Below are positions 8,475 to 17,086 of a stretch of DNA of 64,000 nt, one piece after another. The notes beneath the pieces are model-generated. The model was not told where the DNA came from, did not search any database, and was given only the letters and a program-made list of their open reading frames with translations. Position numbers and translations under genes: made by a program. Numbering within the stretch: the stretch's first letter is position 1; each line of letters opens with the position of its first letter. This DNA is from Natronorubrum thiooxidans (GTDB lineage: Archaea > Halobacteriota > Halobacteria > Halobacteriales > Natrialbaceae): NCBI RefSeq assembly GCF_900156475.1, contig NZ_FTNR01000005.1, positions 1-64,000 on the forward strand, in the 5' to 3' direction.

Positions 8475-10301
8475 TTAGCCGTCCGTATCCCAGACATCGG
8501 CCAGCGGACTCGAGGACGAAGACGACCGTCCCGACCGACGAGAGCGTGTTCGTCTCGAGCGGTCGGGACGCTCACCACCGCTGCTCCCTCGAGTCCCACC
8601 ACTGTCGCCCGTAAGCGCCGCGGACGGGTCGAACGCCGGCAGATCCGGCTGACTCATCCGATCGACCTGCACCGCAAACCAGTCGGGCATGTCCGTTCGC
8701 GCGCGTTCGAAGCAATCCAGCAGACTCAAGTCGGCGAGATACGTCGCCCCGTAATCGTCGGGCGCGCGGACGACGCGGCCGCAGGCTTGAATGATCGTGC
8801 GCAACGTCGTCCGGTAGTACCACGCCCACTGGCCGTCCTCGAGTCTGTGGGCGACTCGAGAATCGCCCGTGTTGAGAAACGGGGCCTTACAGAGCACCTG
8901 CCAGCGACAGAGGTCGCCTTTGAGATCGAGGGCTTCCTCCATCTTCACCGAGAGAAAGACGTCGGGCTCGTCGCTGGCTTTCCACTCCTCGAGGGCGGCG
9001 TCGCGGCCGTCGCGGTCGTGTGTCCGAACGCGGTCGCCGACGCCGAAGTCGGCGAGTAACTCGGCGAGTCGTTCCTGAATGCTGTAGGAGTGGGCGTGGA
9101 TCAGCCCCTTTTCGTCGGGGTGGTGTTGCATGAGCCGGACGATCGTGCGGGCGATCTTCGGCGTCGTCTCGGATCGCTGGTCGTAGGTCATCTTCCCCTG
9201 CGTGACGTCGTACAGCGGCCGGTTCTCGACGGGGAAGGTGTGTTCGACGTCGACCAGCGCGACGGTGGCAGGATCGAGCCCGACCTGCCGGCAGAACGCC
9301 GCCTTGTTGAGGATCGTCGCCGACAGCAACGCGAACTTGTTGCCACGGTCCCAGACCGTGTGCTGCAGATATTTCTCGGGGCTCATCGGCTTGATCGTCA
9401 GCGGCCCGCCCGCGGGGTCGTCGTCCTCGTCGCGGCGCTGTGCACGCGCGCTCGAGGGCTCGGACTGGTCGACCAGCCACGTCGTTGGACTCTGTGGGTC
9501 GCGATAATCCGAGACGAACCACTCGAGTTCGCCGATGAGTTCCTGGAGTCGATCGCGTGTGCGGACCTCGGTCGCCGAGAGGGCGTCCTGAGCGAGGAGG
9601 TCGTCTTTCCGGCGCGTACAGATCTGGGCGACGTTTTCGGCGTACTGGACGGCGCGCTCGAGGCCGTCGACCTCGGGAACGCGGAGGTCGTCCCAGAACG
9701 GCACCGTGCGCGGCCCGAGCTGGATCGTCGCGTACATTTCGGCCCACTCGGCGAGGCCGTGGGCCTCGTCGACGACGACGACGTCGCGCTTGCGAAACAC
9801 CTCGCTGCCCGCGGTCTGCATGAAGTAGGCGAGCGTCATCGCTGCGATCTCTCTGTTCGAGGCGATCGCTCGATCGGAAAAGTATGGACAACGGTGCTTG
9901 ACCGAACAGTCGTAGCCGCGCTCGCGAACGCAGGGAGCCTGATTGACCGGCGTCTCGCGTTCGTCGGGCAGGATGCAGGTGTAGTTCGACTTCCCGCGGA
10001 TAACGTTCAGATCCGCGAGGAGATCGTCGGCCGCGACGTCGTCGAGCTGTGAGACCTGCGGGGTCGTGTAGTAGGCCCCGGTCGCGTCGCTGGGGTCGGC
10101 CTCGTCGACACGACGGGCACAGCCGGCGACGGCGCGGGCGAGCAGTGACTTGCCGCTGCCCGTCGGCGCGCGCACGAGCACGACGTCGTTGCCGGCCGCG
10201 AAGGCGTCACGAATGTCACGGAGGGCTTGTTCCTGGGTCCCGCGATAGCTCGGCGCGGGAAACTCATCGAAGATCCGCTCGGGATTCACCGTTCGATCCA
10301 C
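8475..10301 (-). CDS. Rad3/DinG-type iron-sulfur DNA helicase
   Basis: 608 residues, superfamily 2 5'-3' helicase. Walker A APTGSGKS at 45-52, DEAH at 178-181, and four cysteines C109, C124, C132, C138 between motifs I and II that match the [4Fe-4S] cluster domain of XPD/DinG helicases. Helicase C-terminal motifs include SVKMEEALDLKGD and ACGRVVRAPDDYG (motif VI with the arginine finger). The last about 60 residues are low complexity, rich in Arg, Ser and Gly. A role in repair is inferred from the family; haloarchaea have several paralogues, so an exact name is not given. Confidence 0.9.
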   Translation of the reverse strand: MDRTVNPERIFDEFPAPSYRGTQEQALRDIRDAFAAGNDVVLVRAPTGSGKSLLARAVAGCARRVDEADPSDATGAYYTTPQVSQLDDVAADDLLADLNVIRGKSNYTCILPDERETPVNQAPCVRERGYDCSVKHRCPYFSDRAIASNREIAAMTLAYFMQTAGSEVFRKRDVVVVDEAHGLAEWAEMYATIQLGPRTVPFWDDLRVPEVDGLERAVQYAENVAQICTRRKDDLLAQDALSATEVRTRDRLQELIGELEWFVSDYRDPQSPTTWLVDQSEPSSARAQRRDEDDDPAGGPLTIKPMSPEKYLQHTVWDRGNKFALLSATILNKAAFCRQVGLDPATVALVDVEHTFPVENRPLYDVTQGKMTYDQRSETTPKIARTIVRLMQHHPDEKGLIHAHSYSIQERLAELLADFGVGDRVRTHDRDGRDAALEEWKASDEPDVFLSVKMEEALDLKGDLCRWQVLCKAPFLNTGDSRVAHRLEDGQWAWYYRTTLRTIIQACGRVVRAPDDYGATYLADLSLLDCFERARTDMPDWFAVQVDRMSQPDLPAFDPSAALTGDSGGTRGSSGGERPDRSRRTRSRRSGRSSSSSSPLADVWDTDG

Positions 10302-10448
10302 GGCGTGGCCGCATCCTAAAGGCTACGGACCGTTGCTCGGAGTGAACTGTCACGCCGGCTGGCCGACGACCGAAACCGGCCATAGGCACCGGCTACCCGC
10401 GGGTAGTCGGACGATTACAAACACGGAATCCGCCCTCGAGTGAGATAC

Positions 10449-10536
10449 GGAAGGGTCGCTCAGCGGTAGAGCACCGCGGTGTCACCTGACCCGCGGCGGC
10501 ATCATGCCTCGTGGCGTTCAAATCCCACCCCTTCCG
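10449..10536 (+). ncRNA. tRNA-like RNA with an aberrant anticodon arm
   Basis: 88 nt that fold like a class II tRNA. Acceptor stem GGAAGGG (10449-10455) with CCCTTCC (10529-10535). D arm GCTC-AGCGGTA-GAGC (10458-10472). T loop TTCAAAT (10517-10523), flanked by GTGG-C-G and CCCAC with one bulged C (10515). Extra arm GGCA-TCA-TGCC (10498-10508). The anticodon position is abnormal: CCGCGG (10474-10479) pairs with CCGCGG (10491-10496), leaving 11 nt in which GTC and GAC can also pair, so no 7-nt anticodon loop forms. A T5 run follows directly. It could be a degenerate tRNA, or a tRNA with an insertion whose 5' half would show anticodon GTC. Confidence 0.55.
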
Positions 10537-10537
10537 C

Positions 10538-10542
10538 TTTTT
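10538..10542 (+). terminator. T5 terminator after the tRNA-like gene
   Basis: Five consecutive T residues start two bases after the 3' end of the tRNA-like fold, the usual arrangement for archaeal termination of stable RNA genes. This supports the locus being transcribed in the plus direction. Confidence 0.5.
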
Positions 10543-10588
10543 CGGCGCGTCATCAGCATCAACGAGTCGTTGAGATTGCTGTGTTCGC

Positions 10589-10674
10589 TCATACGGTCTG
10601 CTGTAACGATTTACCGGCGCGACCGCGAGCCGTCCTGCGGTCGGGCCGGAAATGACGTACAGCAGATCGTATCA
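10589..10674. repeat. Palindromic 3'-end element, type 1, copy a
   Basis: 86 bp. Left arm TCATACGGTCTGCTGTA (10589-10605) pairs with right arm TACAGCAGATCGTATCA (10658-10674). An inner stem pairs CCGGCGCGACCGC with GCGGTCGGGCCGG around a short loop. The terminal TCA at 10672-10674 is the stop codon (TGA) of the minus-strand gene that ends there. Same length and outline as the copy at 38533. Confidence 0.85.
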
Positions 10675-10917
10675 CAGGACGTCGAGTCGCGACGTCTCCT
10701 CGTCGACCTGCTCGAGACGCTCGATATCTGTAGCGGTCGGCTCCCCCTCGTCGGGCAACGCCTCGATACAGGGATAACACAGCAGATGACTCGTCCCGTC
10801 GGCAAGTTCCAGCGTCATCGCGGATCCCTCACTCTCCTCCCCGAACGTCCAGAGGTTGGCGATGCCACCGGTGACCGTGACGGGCCGGCCACAGCCGTCA
10901 CAGGAGCCGTTTGCCAT
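10672..10917 (-). CDS. Small zinc-ribbon-like protein
   Basis: 81 residues starting MANGSCDGCGRPVTVTGG. Two CxxC pairs, CDGC (near 6-9) and CYPC (near 48-51), suggest one bound zinc. The rest is acidic with no further motif. The ATG at 10917 is chosen because it places the first CxxC at the N-terminus; longer versions have poor codon use. Its stop codon lies inside the palindromic element. Divergent from the cysteine-cluster gene at 10997, with a short shared promoter region (GTATATATACAG near 10968). Function unknown. Confidence 0.7.
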   Translation of the reverse strand: MANGSCDGCGRPVTVTGGIANLWTFGEESEGSAMTLELADGTSHLLCYPCIEALPDEGEPTATDIERLEQVDEETSRLDVL

Positions 10918-10996
10918 ACTTACCACTAGGTGCCGAGCGCTGAAAGTCGTTCCCCAGCACCGACAGTATATATACAGTGTCGTGGTAGCGCTGCAC

Positions 10997-11923
10997 ATGG
11001 AGGTGAACTGCGAGGGCTGTGCGGGCTGTTGTCTCGATTGGCGGTCGGTGCTCGAGGCCGAGAGCGAACGCAGAACACACACGCGCCGGGAGACGTCGAA
11101 AAACGCCGCGAACGCGACTCGAGCGCCGCTTGACGACGACACCAACTTCGTCCCGTTGACCCGCGACGAGGTTCGATCGTTTCTCGAGGCTGGGATGGCG
11201 GCTGCGCTGACACTGCGGTTCTGGCACGCTCGAGCGGCGTCTGAAGGCGTCGAGATCGATGGTCACTCGGTCGCCGCCATCGCGGGTCGCCCGGTCTTTT
11301 TTATTGGCCTGCGGAAACCGCCGAAGCCGGTCGCGCCCTTCGGTCGCGAGGAGCCGACGTGGATTCCAGCCTGCGTCTTTCTCGATCCCACGACGCTGCA
11401 GTGTCGCATCCACGGCGGCGAGCACTTCCCCGAGGAGTGTGGCGCGTATCCGAGACACACTCTCGCGCTCGAGCAGGAGACGGAGTGCGAACGCGTCGAG
11501 GCGGCTGGCGGCGGCGACCGCCTCCTCGCTGACGACGTCGACGGCGATCTCGACGGCCTCCTGCTGGGTTCGCAGGCCCTCGGTGCGAAACTGTTCGCCC
11601 ATCCCCGACCGGACGCACTCGAGGGAATCGTCGACCGCGCTGCGACCGAGGACCTGACAGCCGACGACCGTGCGGAGTGTCTCGCCGTCGCCGCGGCCTC
11701 GAGTCCCGGCACGCTCGTCACGTCCGATCACCACTACGAACAGGCGCTTGACCGCGCGCTCGAGCAAGCGCAAGAACCCGACACGTCGTGGGTCGAGCCG
11801 GCGATCCGCGAGTGGCAGCGTCGACGGGACACAGGCGAGGAGGTGCCGTCGCCAGCCATCGCCAAACGCGTCGAAGACGACCGCGGTGCACCCGAAACGC
11901 CGGGCTGGGACGCCCTCGAGTGA
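10997..11923 (+). CDS. YkgJ-family cysteine-cluster protein
   Basis: 308 residues from ATG 10997. The N-terminal NCEGCAGCCLDWR (C5, C8, C11, C12) and internal CVFLDPTTLQCRIH and EECGAYPRHT are the signature of the YkgJ/Fli(B)-type zinc or iron cluster family. The family's molecular role is unsettled. The C-terminal half is acidic and lacks known motifs. Just upstream is the TATA-like sequence GTATATATACAG. The next gene starts about 58 bp downstream. Confidence 0.8.
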   Translation: MEVNCEGCAGCCLDWRSVLEAESERRTHTRRETSKNAANATRAPLDDDTNFVPLTRDEVRSFLEAGMAAALTLRFWHARAASEGVEIDGHSVAAIAGRPVFFIGLRKPPKPVAPFGREEPTWIPACVFLDPTTLQCRIHGGEHFPEECGAYPRHTLALEQETECERVEAAGGGDRLLADDVDGDLDGLLLGSQALGAKLFAHPRPDALEGIVDRAATEDLTADDRAECLAVAAASSPGTLVTSDHHYEQALDRALEQAQEPDTSWVEPAIREWQRRRDTGEEVPSPAIAKRVEDDRGAPETPGWDALE

Positions 11924-11980
11924 GCGATCGGTTCCGTCATCTTGAGCGACTGTTAAGACCGTCCCGGCCGAATGAAGGCT

Positions 11981-12925
11981 ATGAACGTACTCGTGACGGG
12001 GGCGACCGGCTTCGTCGGTCGACGGCTCGTCACCGCGTTACTCGCGGAGACGGCCCACGACGTGACCGTCCTCGTCAGAGACGCCGACGCCTACGACCCA
12101 CCTGGCGACGTCACGGTCGTCGAAGGCGACGTCCTCGAGCCGGGCGGGTTCGAAGCGAGCCTCGAGAGTGTCGACGTTGCCTACTACCTGATTCATGCGA
12201 TGGACGCGAGCGGAGATTTCGCCGCGCGGGATCGACGGGCTGCACGAAACTTCTCGCTGGCAGCTAACGCCGCCGGAGTCGAACGAATCGTCTATCTCAG
12301 CGGGCTCGGCAGCGACGCCGACGAGCTCTCGAGTCATCTCGCCTCCCGCCGGGAAGTCGAGTCGATACTCACAGCGGGAGCCGCCGACGTAACCGTGCTC
12401 AGAGCGGCGATCATCGTCGGCGACGGCAGCGCGAGCTTTCGAATGATTCGCCAGCTCGCGACGCGGCTGCCGGTGATGATAACCCCGCAGTGGATCAAGA
12501 CGCCTTGTCAGCCCATCGCGATCGACGACATCGTCGCCTACTGTCTGGCCGTCCTCGAGCGCCCGGAAACGGCCGGCGAAACCTACGAGATCGGCGGCGC
12601 GGACGTGCTCACCTACCGAGAGATGCTGACCGAGACGGCCGAAATCGCGACTGGCCGACGACCGCTGATCGTTCCCGTGCCGATCCTGAGCCCGCGACTC
12701 TCGGCGTACTGGGTCGGGCTCGTCACCGACGTGCCCAAAGAACTCGCCTATCCGTTGATCGGCGGCGTTCGCAACCCTGTCGTCGTTACCGATGATCGAC
12801 TGGCGCGGCTCGTCGACGTCGAGCCGACGCCGTTCGACGTCGCCGTTCGACGGGCACTCGGCATCGACCCCGAGAGCGGCGCGCATCTCGAGACACCGAC
12901 ACAGCCGGGGCAAGACGCCGAATGA
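11981..12925 (+). CDS. NAD(P)-binding atypical SDR protein
   Basis: 314 residues from the second ATG (MNVLVTGATGFVGRRLV). The Rossmann motif GATGFVG at about 7-13 binds NAD(P). The sequence VDVAYYLIHAMDASGDFAA...RAARNFSLAANAAGVERIVYLSGLG places it with the extended/atypical SDR (NmrA, complex I NDUFA9-like) proteins, in which the usual YxxxK pair is absent. The substrate is unknown. The stop overlaps the start of the next membrane protein gene (ATGA), so the two are likely an operon. Confidence 0.82.
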   Translation: MNVLVTGATGFVGRRLVTALLAETAHDVTVLVRDADAYDPPGDVTVVEGDVLEPGGFEASLESVDVAYYLIHAMDASGDFAARDRRAARNFSLAANAAGVERIVYLSGLGSDADELSSHLASRREVESILTAGAADVTVLRAAIIVGDGSASFRMIRQLATRLPVMITPQWIKTPCQPIAIDDIVAYCLAVLERPETAGETYEIGGADVLTYREMLTETAEIATGRRPLIVPVPILSPRLSAYWVGLVTDVPKELAYPLIGGVRNPVVVTDDRLARLVDVEPTPFDVAVRRALGIDPESGAHLETPTQPGQDAE

Positions 12926-13608
12926 CGTCGCCGGAGTACGGCGAGACGTGGGTGTACGAAAGCCTCGTCGGGACAGTGCCCGGTGTCGACGTCTCGGCTC
13001 GGACGGCAGTCGCGCTCCAGTTTCTCGGGTTCGAAGCCGCGATCCTCGTCGTTGCAGCCGTCTACGACCTGCAAGCTGCCGTGATCCCCGGAACGGCCGC
13101 CGTCGTCGTCGCGGCGATCGGCAGCTGGCTGATGATCCGATTCAGCAAAAGCGTTCGAGAGCTCCCGACGCCAGCGGCGTACCGACGGCTGCTCTTTGGC
13201 TCGAGTATCGACGTCGTCCTCGGCGTGCTCGCGTTCGTCACGCTCGTCACCTACCTGTTCGTGGTCGATCCGGGCACGAGCGAGCCGTCGCTCGTGACTT
13301 CGCTGTTCGGGGCCGATCCGCCGGCAGTTGCGATCTGGTTGGCGCTGCTCGTTCTCTGGGACGTCGTCTATCGGATCGGAACCTGCTGGTGGGCGAGTCT
13401 CGTCGGGCTCTGGCGGGCGCTCGTCTACGAGTTCGAGCCGGCGGTAACACGACGGTACCGTCGGGCTGACACGATTAATCTCGTGTTCGCCGTAGTACAG
13501 CTCCTGTTGATTCCGTTCGTCATTGGCTACCCGCTCTTGCTCGTCGTCCTTGGTGGTCACGTCGTTGCCGTCCTCACAGTCACGACGCTCTCGAGGCGGC
13601 TCCAGTAG
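12922..13608 (+). CDS. Six-helix membrane protein, unknown function
   Basis: 228 residues with about six hydrophobic segments (around 32-50, 53-73, 94-115, 134-152, 185-203 and 206-222), including VVLGVLAFVTLVTYLFVV and LIPFVIGYPLLLVVLGGHVVAVL. The middle has DVVYRIGTCWWASLVGLWRA between helices. It overlaps the preceding SDR gene by 4 nt, implying translational coupling. Looks like a conserved haloarchaeal membrane family, but no function can be read from the sequence. Confidence 0.75.
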   Translation: MTSPEYGETWVYESLVGTVPGVDVSARTAVALQFLGFEAAILVVAAVYDLQAAVIPGTAAVVVAAIGSWLMIRFSKSVRELPTPAAYRRLLFGSSIDVVLGVLAFVTLVTYLFVVDPGTSEPSLVTSLFGADPPAVAIWLALLVLWDVVYRIGTCWWASLVGLWRALVYEFEPAVTRRYRRADTINLVFAVVQLLLIPFVIGYPLLLVVLGGHVVAVLTVTTLSRRLQ

Positions 13609-13633
13609 AAAACAAAGCTGCGGTCAATCGACG

Positions 13634-13807
13634 CTACGTCGACTTGATCTGCTCGAACTGGTCTAGCAACTCTTCGGCCGAGTCGCCGGAGTCATACTCG
13701 ACTTCCCCGTGATAGATCGTCCGCTCGTCGTCGAAATCGGCGTCGACCCTCGAGGCTTGCCGCTCGCGGCGCTCGTGTTCGTCTTCGTCATAGGCACCCA
13801 TTGACAT
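13634..13807 (-). CDS. DUF5786 family protein
   Basis: 57 residues starting MSMGAYDEDEHERRE, a characteristic haloarchaeal family (DUF5786), soluble and highly charged, with YHGEVEYDSGDSAEELLDQFEQIK at the C-terminus. The ATG at 13807 is chosen over one 15 nt upstream because the family starts MSMGAYDEDEH. A TATA-like TGATATACGTC is found near 13830 on the minus strand. Function unknown. Confidence 0.78.
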   Translation of the reverse strand: MSMGAYDEDEHERRERQASRVDADFDDERTIYHGEVEYDSGDSAEELLDQFEQIKST

Positions 13808-13909
13808 AGCGAGTATATTCATGTTACACGGTGACGTATATCAATGTAACGGTCCCTCATACCGCGATATGGACGTAACACGTATGGCTCCCCACAGCGT
13901 AGTCCCGCT

Positions 13910-14917
13910 GTGGCACGGCCGCTTCGCTTTCGTTATTCGCCCACGTCTTGGAGCGAACAGCGAGTTCGACAGGAAATTCTCCAGCCGCTCCGTTCGAACA
14001 TCGGCGCCCGCGCAGTGACGCCGCGGTTCGATATCGGCGCGAACTGGGAGACACACCGCTTCGAGATGCAAAACGGCGACATCGCTCTCTTTGCGCGAAC
14101 TGACGAGGAAGCCTACTGGATGGGCAACACCGAAACCCCCTCGTCGTTATGGCGAACTGATAAGTTTGGATGGCAGTCGGTTCCTCATCACGTCGCCCGC
14201 TGGAGCAAGCGCGAACTGCTTGCAACGCTCCACGACGAAGACCCGTGGCTCGCGGACTACCCACACATTTCGTGGTATTTTCTCCCCGTCTTCATGTCCA
14301 AAGACGGCCGCGAGTCGACACGGGCGTTCTTTCGCGAACACGCCGCCGGCTTCCCTGACGCCGGCCGACGCGAGACGACCCGCTTTTTCGAGGAGTTCTT
14401 CAAAACCGGCGTTTTAGACGAGTACCGACACGTCATGTCCGGCAAACTGGGGACCAGCGACCACGTCGACCGCGTCCGCATGAGCGCCGCGATGGGCGAA
14501 TTCATCGCCGCCAAGATCCTCACCGACGCCGGCTACGACGTGGTTCCGGAGATCGAGGTCACAACCGGCCATTCGCTGGATTTCCGCGCCAAAGACGACG
14601 ACACCAACGTCTTAGTCGAGGTCACTCGGCCACAGCCGCCGGCCAACCGTGTAGCGGCTGGCCCCGTTGCCGCCGTCCGCGACACCGCAGAGACGAAGGT
14701 CAACGGCCAACTCGCCGAACACGGCGGCGGTGCCGTCCTCTTCGTCGACTGCTCGAGTTTCCGTGACGACACCTGGAACGCCGTGCGTGGGGAACAACCC
14801 GATGTGCGCCACCGACCTGCCGTCGTCTACCGCGCCCGCCCGGACGGCCGGGTCGAAGGCTATCGGAAAGGATCGGTGCCGCTCGAGCTTGCGGACGCGA
14901 TCGAACTGTTGGATTGA
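13910..14917 (+). CDS. DUF5784 family protein, nuclease-like
   Basis: 335 residues with a GTG start at 13910 (MARPLRFRYSPTSWSEQRVR). It matches the haloarchaeal DUF5784 type. The C-terminal half has GEFIAAKILTDAGYDVVPE, then SLDFRAKD and VLVEVTRP, the order and spacing of a PD-(D/E)xK-like nuclease core (an Asp, then E-x-T instead of E-x-K). Whether it cuts DNA is inference; the final Lys is replaced by Thr. No ATG fits the conserved N-terminus, so GTG is accepted. Confidence 0.75.
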   Translation: MARPLRFRYSPTSWSEQRVRQEILQPLRSNIGARAVTPRFDIGANWETHRFEMQNGDIALFARTDEEAYWMGNTETPSSLWRTDKFGWQSVPHHVARWSKRELLATLHDEDPWLADYPHISWYFLPVFMSKDGRESTRAFFREHAAGFPDAGRRETTRFFEEFFKTGVLDEYRHVMSGKLGTSDHVDRVRMSAAMGEFIAAKILTDAGYDVVPEIEVTTGHSLDFRAKDDDTNVLVEVTRPQPPANRVAAGPVAAVRDTAETKVNGQLAEHGGGAVLFVDCSSFRDDTWNAVRGEQPDVRHRPAVVYRARPDGRVEGYRKGSVPLELADAIELLD

Positions 14918-15013
14918 GCCGGCGGCGTTTCGGGTACCCGACTGATACGTAACGCTCCCCACGAGAGTTCCGCTTCGCATATCTATATGTTATATGGTGA
15001 CAATACTCCTGGT

Positions 15014-16075
15014 ATGCGTGCAGCAGTCCTCGAGGAACATGGCGAACCGCTATCGATCAAAGACGTCGACGCACCCGATCCAGCACCCGATGGTGCGGTC
15101 GTCGAGGTCGAAGCCTGTGGTGTCTGCCGGAGCGACTGGCACGGCTGGCAGGGCGACTGGGAGTGGCTCGATCTCGAGACCCAACCGGGCCAGATCCTGG
15201 GTCACGAGCCCGCTGGACACGTCGTCGCCGTCGGTGACGAGGTCGAAGGCGTCGACGAAGGCGACCACGTTGCGATCCCGTTCAATCTCGGCGACGGTGC
15301 CTGCCCGCGGTGTCAGCGAGGGCACTCGAATATCTGTGAGAACGTGATGCCGCTTGGCTTCATCGAGCAGGCCCAGGGCGCGTTCGCCGAGCAGGTACAC
15401 GTCCCCGTCGCCGACCACAACCTCGTCCACCTCCCCGACGGCGTTTCATCGGTCGATATGGCCGGCCTGGGCTGTCGGTTCATGACGTCGTTTCACGCGC
15501 TGGCCCACCGCGCCGACGTCAGCGCTGGTGACTGGCTCTCGGTTCACGGCTGTGGCGGGGTTGGCCTCTCGGCGGTCCACATCGCCGACGCACTCGGCGC
15601 GAACGTCGTCGCAGTCGACCTCACGGACGACAAACTCGAGTTGGCGAAAGACCTCGGCGCTGTCGAGACCGTCAACGCCGCGGACGTCGACGACGTGCCC
15701 GGCGAGATCAAGTCGATCACGAACGGCGGCGCAAACGTCTCCATGGACGCGTTAGGTATCGCGACCACGTGCCAGAACTCCGTCTTCAGCCTCGATGCAC
15801 ACGGCCAGCACATCCAGGTCGGGCTGACGACACAGGACGAACAGGGAATGGTCACCCTGCCGACCGACGCAATGGTGATGCAAGAAATCGAGTTCATCGG
15901 CTCGCTCGGCATGCCACCGACACGCTACGACGAGATCTTCCGGATGGTCTCGACGGGGAAACTCGAGCCCGAAAAAGTCGTCTCCGAGACGATCGGCCTC
16001 GAGGATGTCAGTGACAAACTCGAATCAATGACCGACTACGAGACGGTTGGCATTCCAGTCATCGACGAGTTCTGA
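15014..16075 (+). CDS. Zinc-dependent alcohol dehydrogenase family protein
   Basis: 353 residues, medium-chain dehydrogenase/reductase. Zinc-site residues C38 (ACGVCRSDWHG) and HE at 64-65 (GHEPAGH). A structural-zinc loop ACPRCQRGHSNIC has three cysteines where four are usual. The Rossmann motif VHGCGGVGLSAVHIA binds NAD(P). Oxidises or reduces an unidentified alcohol/aldehyde. The start at 15014 (MRAAVLEEHGEPL) is favoured because an upstream ATG at 14987 lies inside the TATA region (CTATATGTTATATGG), about 26 bp before the chosen ATG. Confidence 0.9.
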   Translation: MRAAVLEEHGEPLSIKDVDAPDPAPDGAVVEVEACGVCRSDWHGWQGDWEWLDLETQPGQILGHEPAGHVVAVGDEVEGVDEGDHVAIPFNLGDGACPRCQRGHSNICENVMPLGFIEQAQGAFAEQVHVPVADHNLVHLPDGVSSVDMAGLGCRFMTSFHALAHRADVSAGDWLSVHGCGGVGLSAVHIADALGANVVAVDLTDDKLELAKDLGAVETVNAADVDDVPGEIKSITNGGANVSMDALGIATTCQNSVFSLDAHGQHIQVGLTTQDEQGMVTLPTDAMVMQEIEFIGSLGMPPTRYDEIFRMVSTGKLEPEKVVSETIGLEDVSDKLESMTDYETVGIPVIDEF

Positions 16076-16135
16076 GCGAACACCGCGATCTCGCTTCCCC
16101 GTGGTCTTATTAACGAGTGGACTAACGATACCGCT

Positions 16136-16459
16136 ATGGTAGCAATTGATGCGAGCGATCTATTACCGGCCGAACGACTCCGAACGGCTGTCCTCGAGGG
16201 CGAGGTGACCCAGATTCACCGTGGCGACAAGCACGCGACGACGGGTGACACCTTCGACATCGAGGGGACGACGTTCGAACTCGTCGCCGTGACCGAACAG
16301 CGCCTCGGCGACCTCACCGACGAGGACGCGCGTGCCGAAGGCTCTCCTGATCTCGAGGCGTATAAACAACGAATCGAACGCACCCACGATACCGAGTGGG
16401 ACGACGAGACGACCGCGTTCTTGCACCGGTTCGAGCCCGCAACCGAGCGACCCGACTGA
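16136..16459 (+). CDS. ASCH-domain protein
   Basis: 107 residues. The motif HRGDKHATTGDTFDIEGTTFELVAVTEQRLGDLTDEDARAEG is typical of the ASCH fold, a beta-barrel related to PUA domains and thought to bind RNA or nucleotides. The C-terminus (YKQRIERTHDTEWDDETTAFLHRFE) has the usual helical end. Stand-alone gene, preceded by TCTTATTAACG about 25 bp before the ATG, probably leaderless. Substrate unknown. Confidence 0.8.
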   Translation: MVAIDASDLLPAERLRTAVLEGEVTQIHRGDKHATTGDTFDIEGTTFELVAVTEQRLGDLTDEDARAEGSPDLEAYKQRIERTHDTEWDDETTAFLHRFEPATERPD

Positions 16460-16637
16460 CTCGAGAGACACGTCGAGACGGGGCCGTCGGTCGGTCGGGA
16501 CTCGAGTGGCGATAGCGGCGATTATCATCACTCCTCGATCAGCGAGCGCACCGAAAACCGATCCGCGGCTATCGGCCCGTAGATCGGCGTAAAATGGCTG
16601 GTAGACTGAACGAGACCGCCGGCAAAACAGGTCGGCT

Positions 16638-16925
16638 TTAGAACGACACGGGGTCGGGTGCGTACGGACTCCCCAGCGGTGTCGGATCGCGGTCGCTGTA
16701 GCCGACGCGGCCGATCGCCTTGTTGCTGACGGCACAGGAGAGCGCAAGCCGGACGTCTTCCGGTGTTTCGAAGGTTTCGGACTCGAGGCGAGCGAGTACG
16801 TCGCCGACCGTCTCGGAGCCGTTCTGGAGTTCGAGGGTTCGATCGCCGTACTCTTCGATCAGTTCCTCGGTCGTGACGGGGTAGTTGCGGTCGGCGGCGA
16901 ATTCGCCGGAGCCGTTGGGAAGCAT
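16638..16925 (-). CDS. DUF5789 family protein
   Basis: 95 residues starting MLPNGSGEFAADRNYPVTTE. Recognised as the haloarchaeal DUF5789 type from LELQNGSETVGDVLARLESETFETPEDVRLALSCAVSNKAIGRVGYSDRDP. Soluble, no catalytic residues evident. The ATG at 16925 is about 25 nt below a TATA box (TTTATAAT on the minus strand, 16951-16958), which itself sits in a perfect inverted repeat. Function unknown. Confidence 0.8.
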   Translation of the reverse strand: MLPNGSGEFAADRNYPVTTEELIEEYGDRTLELQNGSETVGDVLARLESETFETPEDVRLALSCAVSNKAIGRVGYSDRDPTPLGSPYAPDPVSF

Positions 16926-16944
16926 TACACCTGTTCTTCGGTGA

Positions 16945-16964
16945 ACAATGATTATAAACATTGT
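16945..16964 (-). promoter_or_regulatory. TATA box inside an inverted repeat (probable operator)
   Basis: ACAATG (16945-16950) and CATTGT (16959-16964) flank ATTATAAA, which on the minus strand is TTTATAAT, the TATA box of the DUF5789 gene. A dimeric regulator bound here would block TBP. The site is about 25 nt from the start codon, so the transcript is likely leaderless. Confidence 0.5.
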
Positions 16965-17086
16965 CCATATAGAACCTCTATGAGTGCTCTATACCTAATA
17001 TTCCTAGAATTACCCTAGAGACTCCGGAACGGAGAGGACTGCGCGGAGAAACGACTTTACAGGCGCCACCCATCGACTCGAGTGAG

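Noticed and set aside
10449-10536. Annotation as an ordinary tRNA-Asp (GTC)
   Set aside because: The expected anticodon 3' stem does not follow the loop; six extra bases are needed and the T stem is bulged.
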